A stretch of 64,000 nt of DNA from NCBI GenBank assembly GCA_964518725.1, contig CAZFKP010000012.1:1-64000 (forward strand). The letters are read 5' to 3'. Both the position numbers and the translations under genes were made by a program. The notes below the pieces were generated by a model. The model saw nothing but the letters and a program-made list of their open reading frames with translations. It did no database searches and was not told where the DNA came from. Shown here piece after piece: positions 15,666 through 24,921 of this stretch (positions within the stretch are counted from its first letter, which is position 1; each line of letters starts with the position of its first letter). This DNA is from JANRKF01 sp964518725. GTDB taxonomy: Bacteria; Pseudomonadota; Alphaproteobacteria; Rickettsiales; SXRF01.

Positions 15666-15695
15666 AAAAAATATGCACTTCGCCCCTTCCGGGAC
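15666..15695 (+). promoter_or_regulatory. Repeated upstream motif, copy C (before the BMT5-like gene)
   Basis: AAAAAATATGCACTT followed by CG and CCCCTTCCGGGAC. It matches copies A (11121-11148) and B (50729-50768) in order and spacing and lies 68 bases before the chosen start codon of the next gene. Confidence 0.45.
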
Positions 15696-15763
15696 AGCAA
15701 TTTCCATGCATCATGTATGATAAGGGCAGTTTTAGCTGCCGTCATTCTCAATGGCAGGAAAGT

Positions 15764-16525
15764 ATGACACTCGCATCAGTACAGCACACAAACACCATAA
15801 GCCCCATCATTTGCAAGATGGGTGTAATGAACCAGCAGCTTATCCATCGTAGCCTTAATCTCGGGCTGGTGGCGGAGGCAAAGCAGCTGCAGCGCATTGA
15901 TCGGCATCTGACATGGCTACTGCATAAATCCGCCAGCTTTGATTTTGTAGCTGAGGTAGCGCAAGGCAGGACGCTGCTTGTTGGTGAGGGCAATCTGAGC
16001 TTTACCCTCAACCTTGCTGGAATGTCAGGTGTTATACCCAATAGGCTGATTGCCACCACATTTGAAAACAAAGAAGAACTATCTTCCGATGCTATCGCCA
16101 ATGCCGAAGCATTACGCCGCAAGGGTATAACGGTGCTACATGGCATTGACGCATCCAACCTTGCATCCGTATTTGGGTCATGGCGGTTTGATGCTATCGT
16201 GTTTCAATTCCCTCATGCTGGCAGCAGAGAGGAAGTAGAGGGTCGCAACCCAAATTTCATACTCGTGCGCGATTTTCTGATCAGCGCGGCAACGCAGTTG
16301 CAACGAGGTGGAAAAGTCCTGATTTCAGCGGTTGATAGCCCGCATTATCGTGGCGCGTTTCAGTTTGATGAGGCCGCAGATATTGCAGGATTCTCCCCAC
16401 CTGAATCCTATCCGTTTGATCCATCGGCATTTCCAGAGTATGAACATACAATGACGCATCAAAGCGGCAGCGCGATTGATCATCATGACGAATTCAGCAC
16501 ATGGGTATTCAGGAAACAGGTATGA
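15764..16525 (+). CDS. BMT5-like (DUF2431) Rossmann methyltransferase-type protein
   Basis: A 253-residue protein with the fold of the DUF2431/BMT5-like family, whose eukaryotic member methylates 25S rRNA uridine at N3. Visible are LLVGEGNLSF (71-80, the SAM-loop equivalent), ATTFENKEEL, LHGIDASNL, FDAIVFQFPHAG and LQRGGKVLISA. The start at 15764 has an AGGAAAG ribosome site; in-frame ATGs at 15713 and 15821 are alternatives. Its stop overlaps the AlkB-like start (ATGA). Bacterial members are uncommon and their substrate is unknown. Codon and base use are lower in GC than the core genes. Confidence 0.8.
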   Translation: MTLASVQHTNTISPIICKMGVMNQQLIHRSLNLGLVAEAKQLQRIDRHLTWLLHKSASFDFVAEVAQGRTLLVGEGNLSFTLNLAGMSGVIPNRLIATTFENKEELSSDAIANAEALRRKGITVLHGIDASNLASVFGSWRFDAIVFQFPHAGSREEVEGRNPNFILVRDFLISAATQLQRGGKVLISAVDSPHYRGAFQFDEAADIAGFSPPESYPFDPSAFPEYEHTMTHQSGSAIDHHDEFSTWVFRKQV

Positions 16526-17133
16526 CATCGGGCATAAGACAACCATCGTTATTTGAAGAAGCAACATCTGTTGCCCCAGCGATTGCTGGCCTGTCTTATA
16601 TTCCCAATTTCATTGACGAATCTACGGAAGCGGCACTGCTGGAGATCATCGACAGCCAGCCGTGGATGCATGACCTCAAACGCCGCGTCCAGCATTATGG
16701 CTGGCGTTACGATTATAAGGCGCGAAGCGTCTCAAATGATCTGCGGATAGGCGCACTACCTGACTGGCTACAATCCTATGCAGTGCGTTTACAGCAAGGG
16801 GGTTTGTTTGCCGAAATACCCGATCAGGTTATCGTTAATGAATACCAGTCTGGGCAGGGTATATCAGCACATATTGACTGTGTACCCTGTTTTTCCGATA
16901 CCATCGCCAGCCTGAGCCTTGGGTCGCCCTGCGTTATTGATTTCACCCACAGTAAAATAGGCAAAAAATCATCGCTGCTACTGGAGCCGCGCAGTCTTCT
17001 GGTGCTCAGTGGCGATTCACGTTACGTCTGGCAACACGCCATCGCTGGGCGTAAAACAGATCACCATAACGGCCAAATTATCCAGCGCACACGCCGCGTC
17101 TCGCTGACGTTTAGGAAGGTGATTGTGGCTTAA
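16522..17133 (+). CDS. AlkB-like 2-oxoglutarate/Fe(II) dioxygenase
   Basis: A 203-residue protein of the AlkB superfamily, which removes or oxidises alkyl groups on nucleic acid bases or proteins. The ligands HxD (H117, D119 in SAHIDC), H172 (WQHAIAG) and the 2OG-binding Arg in RRVSLTFR are all present. The VNEYQSGQGISAH motif fits the ALKBH8/ALKBH4-like subgroup rather than E. coli AlkB. It is coupled to the BMT5-like gene by an ATGA overlap, so the two products likely act on one substrate. The 3' end overlaps the metallopeptidase gene by four bases. Confidence 0.87.
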   Translation: MTSGIRQPSLFEEATSVAPAIAGLSYIPNFIDESTEAALLEIIDSQPWMHDLKRRVQHYGWRYDYKARSVSNDLRIGALPDWLQSYAVRLQQGGLFAEIPDQVIVNEYQSGQGISAHIDCVPCFSDTIASLSLGSPCVIDFTHSKIGKKSSLLLEPRSLLVLSGDSRYVWQHAIAGRKTDHHNGQIIQRTRRVSLTFRKVIVA

Positions 17134-17849
17134 CATAAGTCACTTTCCAGCTTGTTCTTATATTTTTCCCATTCTGGGAAAACGCGTGCCAGTAAATTCC
17201 AGAATTCTTTGCCATGATTAGCGTGGATCAGATGGCATAGCTCATGGGTTATAACATAGTCGATGCACTGGGTGGATGCATGAATAAGACGCCAATTCAG
17301 GACTAAATTGCCAGCCGCAGTCATCGAGCCCCAGCGCGACTCTAGGGAGCGGACGATCATGCCTTTAGGTGTCACAAGCGCAGAATCAGGAAAGCGTTCT
17401 AACGCCACTTTAAGACGTGACTTAAAACGTTCTTTGGCACGAAGAACAAACCATGCTTCCAATAGCTCTTGCGTATGTTTGGCTCTTTTGGGGTAGTGTG
17501 TTTTTACAACGATAAACCCACCTGACAGTGATACCCCAGACTGTATGCTTGGCACTACCTTTAGGCGATATTGGCGGCCAAGATAACGATGGGTTTCACC
17601 TGGCTCAAATTTGCGCTCAGATTTCTTTGGATGGAACTGCCTAAAAAAACAGACTTGCCGAGTAATCCATCTGGCGCGTTTTCGCACTTTTGCATAGATT
17701 TTCTCTAAATCCACATTGGGTGGTGCCACAACTTCTACGGACATGTCGGGATGGACATGAATTGCGAGCGTCACACGATCCTTGCGCTGCAAAGAGAAAC
17801 ATAATTCCTTGCTGCCGTAAGGGATGGTATGAAGCGCAGTTTCCTTCAT
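17130..17849 (-). CDS. YgjP-type (DUF45, M48-like) metallopeptidase
   Basis: A 239-residue zinc metallopeptidase-like protein of the YgjP/SprT-like group. HELCHLIHANHG gives the HExxH pair (H202, E203, H206), with a further His near 212 as the likely third ligand. The SLESRWGSMTAAGNLVLNWRL segment is a family hallmark. Members are often encoded next to hsdR of type I restriction systems. Here the gene overlaps hsdR by four bases and is the last gene of the operon. The substrate is unknown. Confidence 0.88.
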   Translation of the reverse strand: MKETALHTIPYGSKELCFSLQRKDRVTLAIHVHPDMSVEVVAPPNVDLEKIYAKVRKRARWITRQVCFFRQFHPKKSERKFEPGETHRYLGRQYRLKVVPSIQSGVSLSGGFIVVKTHYPKRAKHTQELLEAWFVLRAKERFKSRLKVALERFPDSALVTPKGMIVRSLESRWGSMTAAGNLVLNWRLIHASTQCIDYVITHELCHLIHANHGKEFWNLLARVFPEWEKYKNKLESDLC

Positions 17850-20800
17850 CCTGAGAACCTCGCCCGTGCTATTGCCATCAACGATTCCAGCACCTTATCC
17901 AGTTCGTCGGGTGTTAGGGAAACAGCCATCTCTGGCCCGACTATATCAAAGAAATAATCGTCCAGCGTATTCTGAATTTTCTTCATGGCATCGGGGTTCT
18001 GCCAGATATTCACGATCAGGTGTTTTTTGATAATAGATAATGCTGCAAGTGAAATCTCTGCGGCAGTAGCCTCCGCCGATGTACCTTCTGGCAGGTATAA
18101 TTTTATCGTCGGCAGTAGCGCACCGTAAAAGGCTTGTGCATCAAGATTATCTTGAATCTTTGTTGGGATATTTTCTGCGCGTTTGCCAGAGGCGACATCC
18201 TTGGCAATCTCGGATACGCGTTTCAGATAGTCCTTCTCGGAAATGCGCTTGCTGCGATATTCCCGAATTGCTTCCTCCAGCATTTGCGAAAAAGCCTTGT
18301 AAAGCGTGGGGTCTTCTTCCATGCGCTCTGTGATGGTTTTTTTCGTCGCGGATGCGATGCGGTCTGCCTTGGATGCTGCGGTTACGCCCTGTTCCGCAAT
18401 TACTGCCTCAAGCGCAGAAGGGTCATTGATATTCACCTCCGTTACAATGATCTGCGCGGGCGTGGCAATGATGTGGTCATCCAGCAATTTCTGTATTTTT
18501 GGCTCATATTCCTTAATATCAACCACTTCCTGATAACGGATTTGCACTGAGCGTTTCAAGTTGGTGAAACGCTTCCAATCCGCTTTGAATGCATCCAATT
18601 CTTTTGTCGAAAAGACATCATACGTTTTTTCCGATGAAAGAGCGGTATGCAGGCATTTGGAAAATTCGCGCAGAGCGGCGTAGAATTCATCGCGAATAGC
18701 ATCGTCTGCCAGATATTGTTCAAGCTGTTCGTGATCCAGCTTATTGGTGACGCTGGCAAAAATGCCCCATACATTTTGATGTAACACGGGCAATTTACGC
18801 AGTTCTTCGCGTATATCATGCACAGAGCCAGCTAAATCTTCCTCGGCGTATCCATCAAACGAACTGTAGTTGGTTAATGCTTTGTCCAACTCGCCCAGCA
18901 AGCCTTCGTAATCAACTATATAGCCAAATTGTTTTGGCTGGTCGTTCTCCTCAAACAGGCGGTTTACGCGCGCAATTGCCTGCAGGAGATTATGTTCTTT
19001 CAGCTGCTTGCATACATAGAGAATCGTGTTGCGCGGTGCATCGAAGCCCGTCAGCAACTTAGATACGACAATCAAAATCTCAGGGTCACCTGAACCCTTG
19101 AACGATTCAATGATCTGGCGGTTATATTCTTCCTCCGTTCCATATTTCTTCATCATGTCTGCCCAAAAGGTCTTAACGCGATCTTTGGAGGTGCGATCCA
19201 CTTCTTCATTGCCTTCGCGGTCATCTGGCCCAGAAATAACAACCTCAGAACTAACATGGCCAATATCATCCAGTATGTCCTTGAAACGTATGGCGGCGGA
19301 TTTAGAAGGAGCAACCAATTGCGCTTTACGCCCCGTTCCCTGCCAGGATTGACGATAGTGTTCAGAAATATCGATAGCCTTGGCATAGATAGCCTGCTCG
19401 GTTTTAGCGAGCATAGACATACGGCTAAATTTTGATTTCAGGTCGGCTTTCTGCTCGTCTGTTAAGCCCTTGGCAACACGATCAAACCATTCGTCAATCA
19501 CCTGACCGCTGAGTTTTTGCTCAATGTAACGCCCCTCATAGAGCAGCGGAACGACAGCACCATCGCGTACCGCATCGTCGATGGTGTATTTGTGAATCAG
19601 CCCGCCAAAGGTATCGAGCGTGCTTTTCTCATTCTTGAGCAATGGCGTGCCTGTGAACCCAATGTAGCATGCTTTAGGCAGAATACGGCGCATTTTGGCA
19701 GCAAACGAGCCATATTGTGTACGATGGCTTTCATCAATCAACACGAAGATATTGCTGTCATCATCCTTGAAATCGCGGGTACGGGTAGCGGTATCAAATT
19801 TGTTGATGATGGTCGTGATCAGCGGTTTCTTCTGCTGAATCAATTCGATCAACTGTGTGCCAGAAGCCGCACGTAGCGGCTCAAGCTGGCAAGATTTGAA
19901 TGTATCTTTAATTTGTTTATCCAAATCATCGCGGTCGGTGGCAATGATGATGCGTGCATTGGTAATATCAGGGTCTTGCGCCAGAGCCTTCCCAAGCATC
20001 ACCATGGTAAGAGATTTACCCGAACCCTGTGTGTGCCAGATCACGCCACCGCGCCTACGGCCTTCATGGTCGAATTGTTTGAGGCGGCGCAGAGTTTCAC
20101 GCACCCCAAAGAACTGCTGATAGCGTCCGAGCTTCTTCACTCCACCATCAAACACGCAGAAATTGCGGATCAATTCGAGCAGACGTTCTGGGCGGCATAA
20201 GGCGTATAATACCCGATCCTGCTCGGTAACAGCCCGCATGCCTTCTGTTTGCATCTGATCAAAGAACCTACGGGCGGGAGCAAAATCACCAGAAAATAGC
20301 GCAGTTTTTGCGGTGTCACCAAGCGGACGATTGACGAGAGCATGAATGGTTTCATCCTTATCCTGCTCATCTTTCCAATTCTGCCAGTATTTTTTGGATG
20401 TCCCTACAGTGCCATAACGCACCTCGTTTTTATTGGTGGCGAGTAGCAGTTGGGCATAATGGAATAGGTGCGGAATTTCATCCGCACCCTGATTGCGTAT
20501 ATGCTGAGAAATAGCTTGGGTGATAGATTCCGTGGGGGATTTATTTTCAATCACGACCAGTGGTATGCCGTTAACAAAAAGCACAATGTCACAACGGCGC
20601 GTGAGGGCAGAACCAGTACGCTCTACAGTGACTTCCACCGTTGCATGATAGGCATTATTCTCTGGTGTGTTCCAATCGATATAGCGCAGGGAATAGCTCT
20701 TACGGTCGCCATCGATGGTTTTTTCAATGGTGGTGCCAAGAATGAGCGAGTCATAAATATCCTGATTGGTACGCACCAGTCCGCGCTGCTCAATAGGCGA

Positions 20801-21046
20801 TGGCTTTAGGCGGCGGATAGCTTCTTCCGCATCGCCCGCGCTGAAAGAATGCTCTTCACCACGAGAAGTGAAGCGGTTAATCCGCAATATTTGCTCTGCC
20901 AGCACATCCTCCAGCAACACGCGGTGTAGCTTCCCGCGTTTTTTCTCCGCCTCAGCCTGTGACAACGGCGTATAGCCAAACGCAATCAACGCTTGCATGG
21001 CAGGCACTTGAGAAACGTATTTTTCAGTGGTGTGGAATGTGGTCAT
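17846..21046 (-). CDS. hsdR: Type I restriction endonuclease subunit R
   Basis: A 1066-residue motor and nuclease subunit. The N-terminal PD-(D/E)xK nuclease shows RRCDIVLFVN and VVIENKSP (ExK near 167-169). The SF2 translocase follows, with Walker A HTQGSGKS (about 338-345) and a DESH box (about 438-441), then ITGFTGTP-type motif III (YIGFTGTPLL) and LLTGFDAP. It cuts and translocates unmodified DNA with HsdM and HsdS. The start at 21046 overlaps the upstream stop by ATGA; an in-frame ATG at 21109 is less likely. All key motifs are intact. Confidence 0.95.
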   Translation of the reverse strand: MTTFHTTEKYVSQVPAMQALIAFGYTPLSQAEAEKKRGKLHRVLLEDVLAEQILRINRFTSRGEEHSFSAGDAEEAIRRLKPSPIEQRGLVRTNQDIYDSLILGTTIEKTIDGDRKSYSLRYIDWNTPENNAYHATVEVTVERTGSALTRRCDIVLFVNGIPLVVIENKSPTESITQAISQHIRNQGADEIPHLFHYAQLLLATNKNEVRYGTVGTSKKYWQNWKDEQDKDETIHALVNRPLGDTAKTALFSGDFAPARRFFDQMQTEGMRAVTEQDRVLYALCRPERLLELIRNFCVFDGGVKKLGRYQQFFGVRETLRRLKQFDHEGRRRGGVIWHTQGSGKSLTMVMLGKALAQDPDITNARIIIATDRDDLDKQIKDTFKSCQLEPLRAASGTQLIELIQQKKPLITTIINKFDTATRTRDFKDDDSNIFVLIDESHRTQYGSFAAKMRRILPKACYIGFTGTPLLKNEKSTLDTFGGLIHKYTIDDAVRDGAVVPLLYEGRYIEQKLSGQVIDEWFDRVAKGLTDEQKADLKSKFSRMSMLAKTEQAIYAKAIDISEHYRQSWQGTGRKAQLVAPSKSAAIRFKDILDDIGHVSSEVVISGPDDREGNEEVDRTSKDRVKTFWADMMKKYGTEEEYNRQIIESFKGSGDPEILIVVSKLLTGFDAPRNTILYVCKQLKEHNLLQAIARVNRLFEENDQPKQFGYIVDYEGLLGELDKALTNYSSFDGYAEEDLAGSVHDIREELRKLPVLHQNVWGIFASVTNKLDHEQLEQYLADDAIRDEFYAALREFSKCLHTALSSEKTYDVFSTKELDAFKADWKRFTNLKRSVQIRYQEVVDIKEYEPKIQKLLDDHIIATPAQIIVTEVNINDPSALEAVIAEQGVTAASKADRIASATKKTITERMEEDPTLYKAFSQMLEEAIREYRSKRISEKDYLKRVSEIAKDVASGKRAENIPTKIQDNLDAQAFYGALLPTIKLYLPEGTSAEATAAEISLAALSIIKKHLIVNIWQNPDAMKKIQNTLDDYFFDIVGPEMAVSLTPDELDKVLESLMAIARARFSG

Positions 21047-22674
21047 GCTGCTTTCTTTCGTGGTTTTTTCTTGCCCTGTTTTTTGGGTGACGTATTGTTC
21101 ACAAAACAAAATACGGGCTTAACATTCATTAGATGTAATGCCTTAATGCTGCGCATCAGGCTAATGCGAGAGAACAACGGCAAGTTAGTAGATTTTTTGC
21201 CTTTTTCTTTACGGCTAATAATCGCATAGACAACCTTGTATGCATCGTCTCCAACTGGAGAGAGATATGCCGCCTCGTTGTTGCTGCCCATTTTTTCTTT
21301 GAGCAACGCCTGAAATTTCTCTTTAGCCAAGGGTTCGGATTTTATAATCTCTATGGAGTTAACACCCTGATTGAATAGATGACTTAGACTTGCTGAAAGC
21401 GTTGAAACCTTAACGTGATACAGCACGGCTTTACCATCTGTTACGGTATAAAGATCACAAGGCTCTATTTGTGTTTGGCCAGCGGGGCTGGTGTTTTCTG
21501 TGTCTAGGCAAATAATGGCATTATTCGACTCCCCGACCGCAATATTATAAGCCCCCTCCGTTGCATGATTATAATCGGGCAGGCTTTGATCTTCGTAATA
21601 TCCATCTAAAGTGTCATGCAGCTTGGTAATGTAATCATTCTCAACCTTATACCAGCTACCATCACAAAGGTGATAACACTCCGTGGTATCATCCAGCTGC
21701 GTATCAAATACGAGGCATTTAAAAATGCGGTATTCATCTTTAACGATGCCATTATCATCCGTCATTGCCAGCTTATGTTGACGTAGCGTTTCTATAGTAA
21801 CATCAGTTAATGCGACACTAGCACTCTCCAGCTGGGTGTAATAATTGCCCAGATACACATCGCCATATAAGTACCGCTCACCGCACCCTATGAAGCATGA
21901 GTAAACTTTTTCTTCATAGTTAATAATGTCGGGAACGGTAAGTGCAACGCTCTCATCGTTAGCGTTGGCGCGGAATGCCGCCAGTAATTTCTCGTTTAGT
22001 TTGTTAATAAGTTCCGGGTCTTTCACCGGCTCAATGTTGCGAATACCGGGAAAGGTAGTTTCGTATTCATTGCTCTCATACAGCGCGAATAGTTTTTTAC
22101 AAATGTCGGGAAGATCAGCCGCCGCCGCGCTGGAGCTTATGCGCAGGTTGCTGGAACCGGTGACCTGCTTGAATAAATCCTCATATTCTTTCTTCACTGT
22201 TCCCGTGAGTTTTTTCAGGATGTTGCTGTCCCGGTCGAAGTCAAAATAAGTGAGATCAGAGGGTATGGATGGCTGAGTTGTTTTCCTTCGCGCCTCGCTG
22301 GGTTCAAGCACATCGGTGCTTTTTACTTTTTTAGGGTCGGCGCAATTAAGCGTTACACGCAGACCAAAATCATACTCATAACTTTCTTCCTTCAGGTTGT
22401 GATACACATGGCCGAAAGAAAGAGCGAAGCATCGTGTGCCCACATTCAAAAATACCAACGCGCCTTTAGACACTTGTGGCAACTGCTTCGAAATACCAAA
22501 ATACCCACGCCACCATGGCTGCGATGGCATATTATCAAGTACAAACAGCGTCGCGCCCTGTGGCAAATTACTGGCTTGTGCCGCACCATCAAGATGGTGA
22601 TCCTCTTTCAATGCATTCGTTGCATTAAAATCTGGCTTCAGCAAATAGATGGAAAGCGGACGGGATTTACTCAT
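21043..22674 (-). CDS. TIGR04141/DUF6119 sporadically distributed protein
   Basis: A 543-residue protein of the TIGR04141 (DUF6119) family. It shows the N-terminal MSKSRPLSIYLLKP, ATLFVLDNMPSQPWWRGYFG and GTRCFALSFGHVYHNL. The C-terminal YLSPVGDDAYKVVYAIIS and SLMRSIKALHLMNVKPVFCF are also typical. The family is patchily spread, often in defence islands, and has no known activity. Here it lies between hsdS and hsdR, overlapping each by four bases. It is therefore made together with the restriction complex. The C-terminus is very basic. Confidence 0.82.
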   Translation of the reverse strand: MSKSRPLSIYLLKPDFNATNALKEDHHLDGAAQASNLPQGATLFVLDNMPSQPWWRGYFGISKQLPQVSKGALVFLNVGTRCFALSFGHVYHNLKEESYEYDFGLRVTLNCADPKKVKSTDVLEPSEARRKTTQPSIPSDLTYFDFDRDSNILKKLTGTVKKEYEDLFKQVTGSSNLRISSSAAAADLPDICKKLFALYESNEYETTFPGIRNIEPVKDPELINKLNEKLLAAFRANANDESVALTVPDIINYEEKVYSCFIGCGERYLYGDVYLGNYYTQLESASVALTDVTIETLRQHKLAMTDDNGIVKDEYRIFKCLVFDTQLDDTTECYHLCDGSWYKVENDYITKLHDTLDGYYEDQSLPDYNHATEGAYNIAVGESNNAIICLDTENTSPAGQTQIEPCDLYTVTDGKAVLYHVKVSTLSASLSHLFNQGVNSIEIIKSEPLAKEKFQALLKEKMGSNNEAAYLSPVGDDAYKVVYAIISRKEKGKKSTNLPLFSRISLMRSIKALHLMNVKPVFCFVNNTSPKKQGKKKPRKKAA

Positions 22675-23846
22675 GCCGCCTCCTTATCCACCTGCACCCG
22701 CCATTCGCCGGTGAGTAGCTTTTGCATCAGGCCGCGTTTTTGGGATTTATAGGTGGCGAGTAATTTTAGGGTGACATTGATGTCTTCTTCCGCTTTGCAG
22801 AGAAGATCACCAATGAATTTTTGGGTTTTTAGATCAGGGAGCCAGACTTTCTGCTCTAGAAAATCTTTCTTGTTAAGCACACGGTTGCGCCCTGCGCCAC
22901 CCGGTGAAATAATCCCCATTAGCTCGGTAAAGCGGCGTGTTTGTATGATGTAGCGAACAAAGTCGGGATATGCTTTTTTCAGATCAATTTCATAAGTAGG
23001 AAAACGGTGTGACACCAGGCAATGCTCATCTTCTGGTTTTACAATGGCAACCGCACCTTCCCACGCAAAGGTGATATTGACGATCAGATCATTGGCTTTG
23101 ACTTGATATAGCGTGTCCATCTCCACCCTGTTGAAATCTTCCACAAAACGTTGGAATGTGCCCTTGCAGTGGCTTCGCAACCCTAGAGAGCTGTACGGCT
23201 CTAATGGCTTCGGTACAGCACGCGCAACGTTGGTAACAAAGTGTTTTAGTGGCGTGTTCGGCGTTTGATTAGAGATGGTATGTGCAATAAGCGAAGTTCT
23301 TACTTTTCGCTTCAATTCCAGTGCTTTTTCTAGCTTCTCAATTGCCTCGTCCCAGGTGCGGAGGATGGTCGCAATTTTGCGTTGCTCAGTAAGATCAACA
23401 GGAATTGTTACCTCAAGATTATGAACGTCATCATTGTTTATTGCGGGATAATTTGACCCAACAACTAATTCATCTATTTGACGATATATTAAATCTGAAA
23501 GAATGTATTGATTTAGGTATTCAGATGTCTGCTCATTTTTGCATCTTAGGACGGCAAACCCAGTTGAGCAGACAAGGTCAGGAATATCTACTTCAACTCT
23601 TGCAAAACCTCTTAAATTTGGTCGAACAGTCGACATGATGATGTCGCCATTTTTCACAATACGGCGTGCGCGTGGTGAAGCGTCCTTGAAGATAATTTTA
23701 TCTTTTGGGTAGGCAATATTCCCTTCATCGACCATTGAAAGGTCAATGTAATTAAATGCATAGTCTTCGGGCGTGCGCGTTCCAAGGCTCTCAGGATTTA
23801 TTTGAGCTAGATCGCCAACCGTTAATGTTTCCCACCCACTACGCAT
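22671..23846 (-). CDS. hsdS: Type I restriction specificity subunit S (full length)
   Basis: A 391-residue specificity subunit that tells HsdM and HsdR which bipartite DNA site to use. It has two target-recognition domains, each followed by a coiled-coil spacer: TRD1 about 1-150 (ends PVDLTEQRKIATILRTWDEA) and TRD2 about 195-345 (ends LPDLKTQKFIGDLL), plus LMQKLLTGEWRV at the C-terminus. It overlaps RhuM upstream by 8 bases and the TIGR04141 gene downstream by 4. A second, half-size S-like gene lies before hsdM in the same operon. Confidence 0.92.
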   Translation of the reverse strand: MRSGWETLTVGDLAQINPESLGTRTPEDYAFNYIDLSMVDEGNIAYPKDKIIFKDASPRARRIVKNGDIIMSTVRPNLRGFARVEVDIPDLVCSTGFAVLRCKNEQTSEYLNQYILSDLIYRQIDELVVGSNYPAINNDDVHNLEVTIPVDLTEQRKIATILRTWDEAIEKLEKALELKRKVRTSLIAHTISNQTPNTPLKHFVTNVARAVPKPLEPYSSLGLRSHCKGTFQRFVEDFNRVEMDTLYQVKANDLIVNITFAWEGAVAIVKPEDEHCLVSHRFPTYEIDLKKAYPDFVRYIIQTRRFTELMGIISPGGAGRNRVLNKKDFLEQKVWLPDLKTQKFIGDLLCKAEEDINVTLKLLATYKSQKRGLMQKLLTGEWRVQVDKEAA

Positions 23847-24921
23847 CTTTCTTCTTCCTCGTCTTTTTCACCGCCACAGTTTTTCTCTCGGCGGCTTTGG
23901 GGGCGACGATGGCTTTTATTTCCTTGTCAAAATCCGACACGAATATCTGGTCTTGGATGATGCGGTATTTATCAAACTCACTCTCGGCGTGTGATTTTGC
24001 AATGTCCGCGCTGATTTTTCCTGCGTTCGGCAAAATTTCCCGCTCATCAAATTCCAGAAATTGATCCAGCCGTTTCGACCAATCTTCCATCGTCATCGGG
24101 ATTTTTCGTTTGGCGCGATCTTCCGCAAGGTCAAGATAGGCGTTGACGATGCGCCCCAACGACTCCAATTCCTCCGGCTTCAGATAATTCTTGGCAATGG
24201 AAACATCGGGCTTAACAATTTTACCCGAAGGCGCAGCCTCCCAGCTGGTCAGCCCCATGTGTGGCTTGGTGCTGTCGGCGCGTTTCTTAATCAACTCGGC
24301 AGCGGTGTGACCGTGAATGGCGTAGTGCAGCTTGTTTTGCACCTTGGCAAAGAAGGTGCGCGTGGTGGGCGCATTCTGGTTGTAATCCACGCTGGTGGCA
24401 TAAATATCGGTGATCTTCTGGTAAAAACGCCGCTCGCTAAGGCGGATTTCGCGGATTTCCGAGAGCAAGCGTTCGAAATAATCTTCACCCAGAAACGCAC
24501 CATTTTCCAACCGCTTTTTATCCAGCACATAGCCTTTAACGGCAAATTCCCGCAGCACCTGCGTCGCCCATTGGCGGAATTGCGTGGCACGCACCGAATT
24601 CACCCGATAACCAACGGAGATGATGGCATCCAGATTATAGAAATTAGTGTCGTAATTTTTACCATCGGCGGCAGTTGTCCGGAAATTCCGGACAACTGAT
24701 TTCTCCTCTAATTCATGGCTAGAAAAGATATTTTTCAGATGCTCGCTAACCGTGCGCTTATCAACATCAAATAACTCCGCCATGAGTTTCTGGGTCAGCC
24801 AAATGCTTTCATCCTCATAACGCACCTCAATGCCGCCTTTGCCCACCTGATTCGTGAAAATCAAGAATTCAGCGGTGCTATTGCGGATGGTCAGATTTTT
24901 TGAAGGAGGTTTTTCGCTCAT
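23839..24921 (-). CDS. Virulence RhuM family protein
   Basis: A 360-residue RhuM-family protein. The N-terminal half contains IWLTQKLMAELFDVDKRTVS (helix-turn-helix-like), EHLKNIF and FYNLDAIISVGYRVNS with RATQFRQWAT, which are family signatures. A Fic-like or nuclease activity has not been shown. The C-terminus is a lysine-rich tail (KKTRKKKDA). RhuM genes are commonly inserted between hsdM and hsdS in type I systems, which is the arrangement here (4- and 8-base overlaps). The role may be regulatory or anti-mobile-element. Confidence 0.9.
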   Translation of the reverse strand: MSEKPPSKNLTIRNSTAEFLIFTNQVGKGGIEVRYEDESIWLTQKLMAELFDVDKRTVSEHLKNIFSSHELEEKSVVRNFRTTAADGKNYDTNFYNLDAIISVGYRVNSVRATQFRQWATQVLREFAVKGYVLDKKRLENGAFLGEDYFERLLSEIREIRLSERRFYQKITDIYATSVDYNQNAPTTRTFFAKVQNKLHYAIHGHTAAELIKKRADSTKPHMGLTSWEAAPSGKIVKPDVSIAKNYLKPEELESLGRIVNAYLDLAEDRAKRKIPMTMEDWSKRLDQFLEFDEREILPNAGKISADIAKSHAESEFDKYRIIQDQIFVSDFDKEIKAIVAPKAAERKTVAVKKTRKKKDA

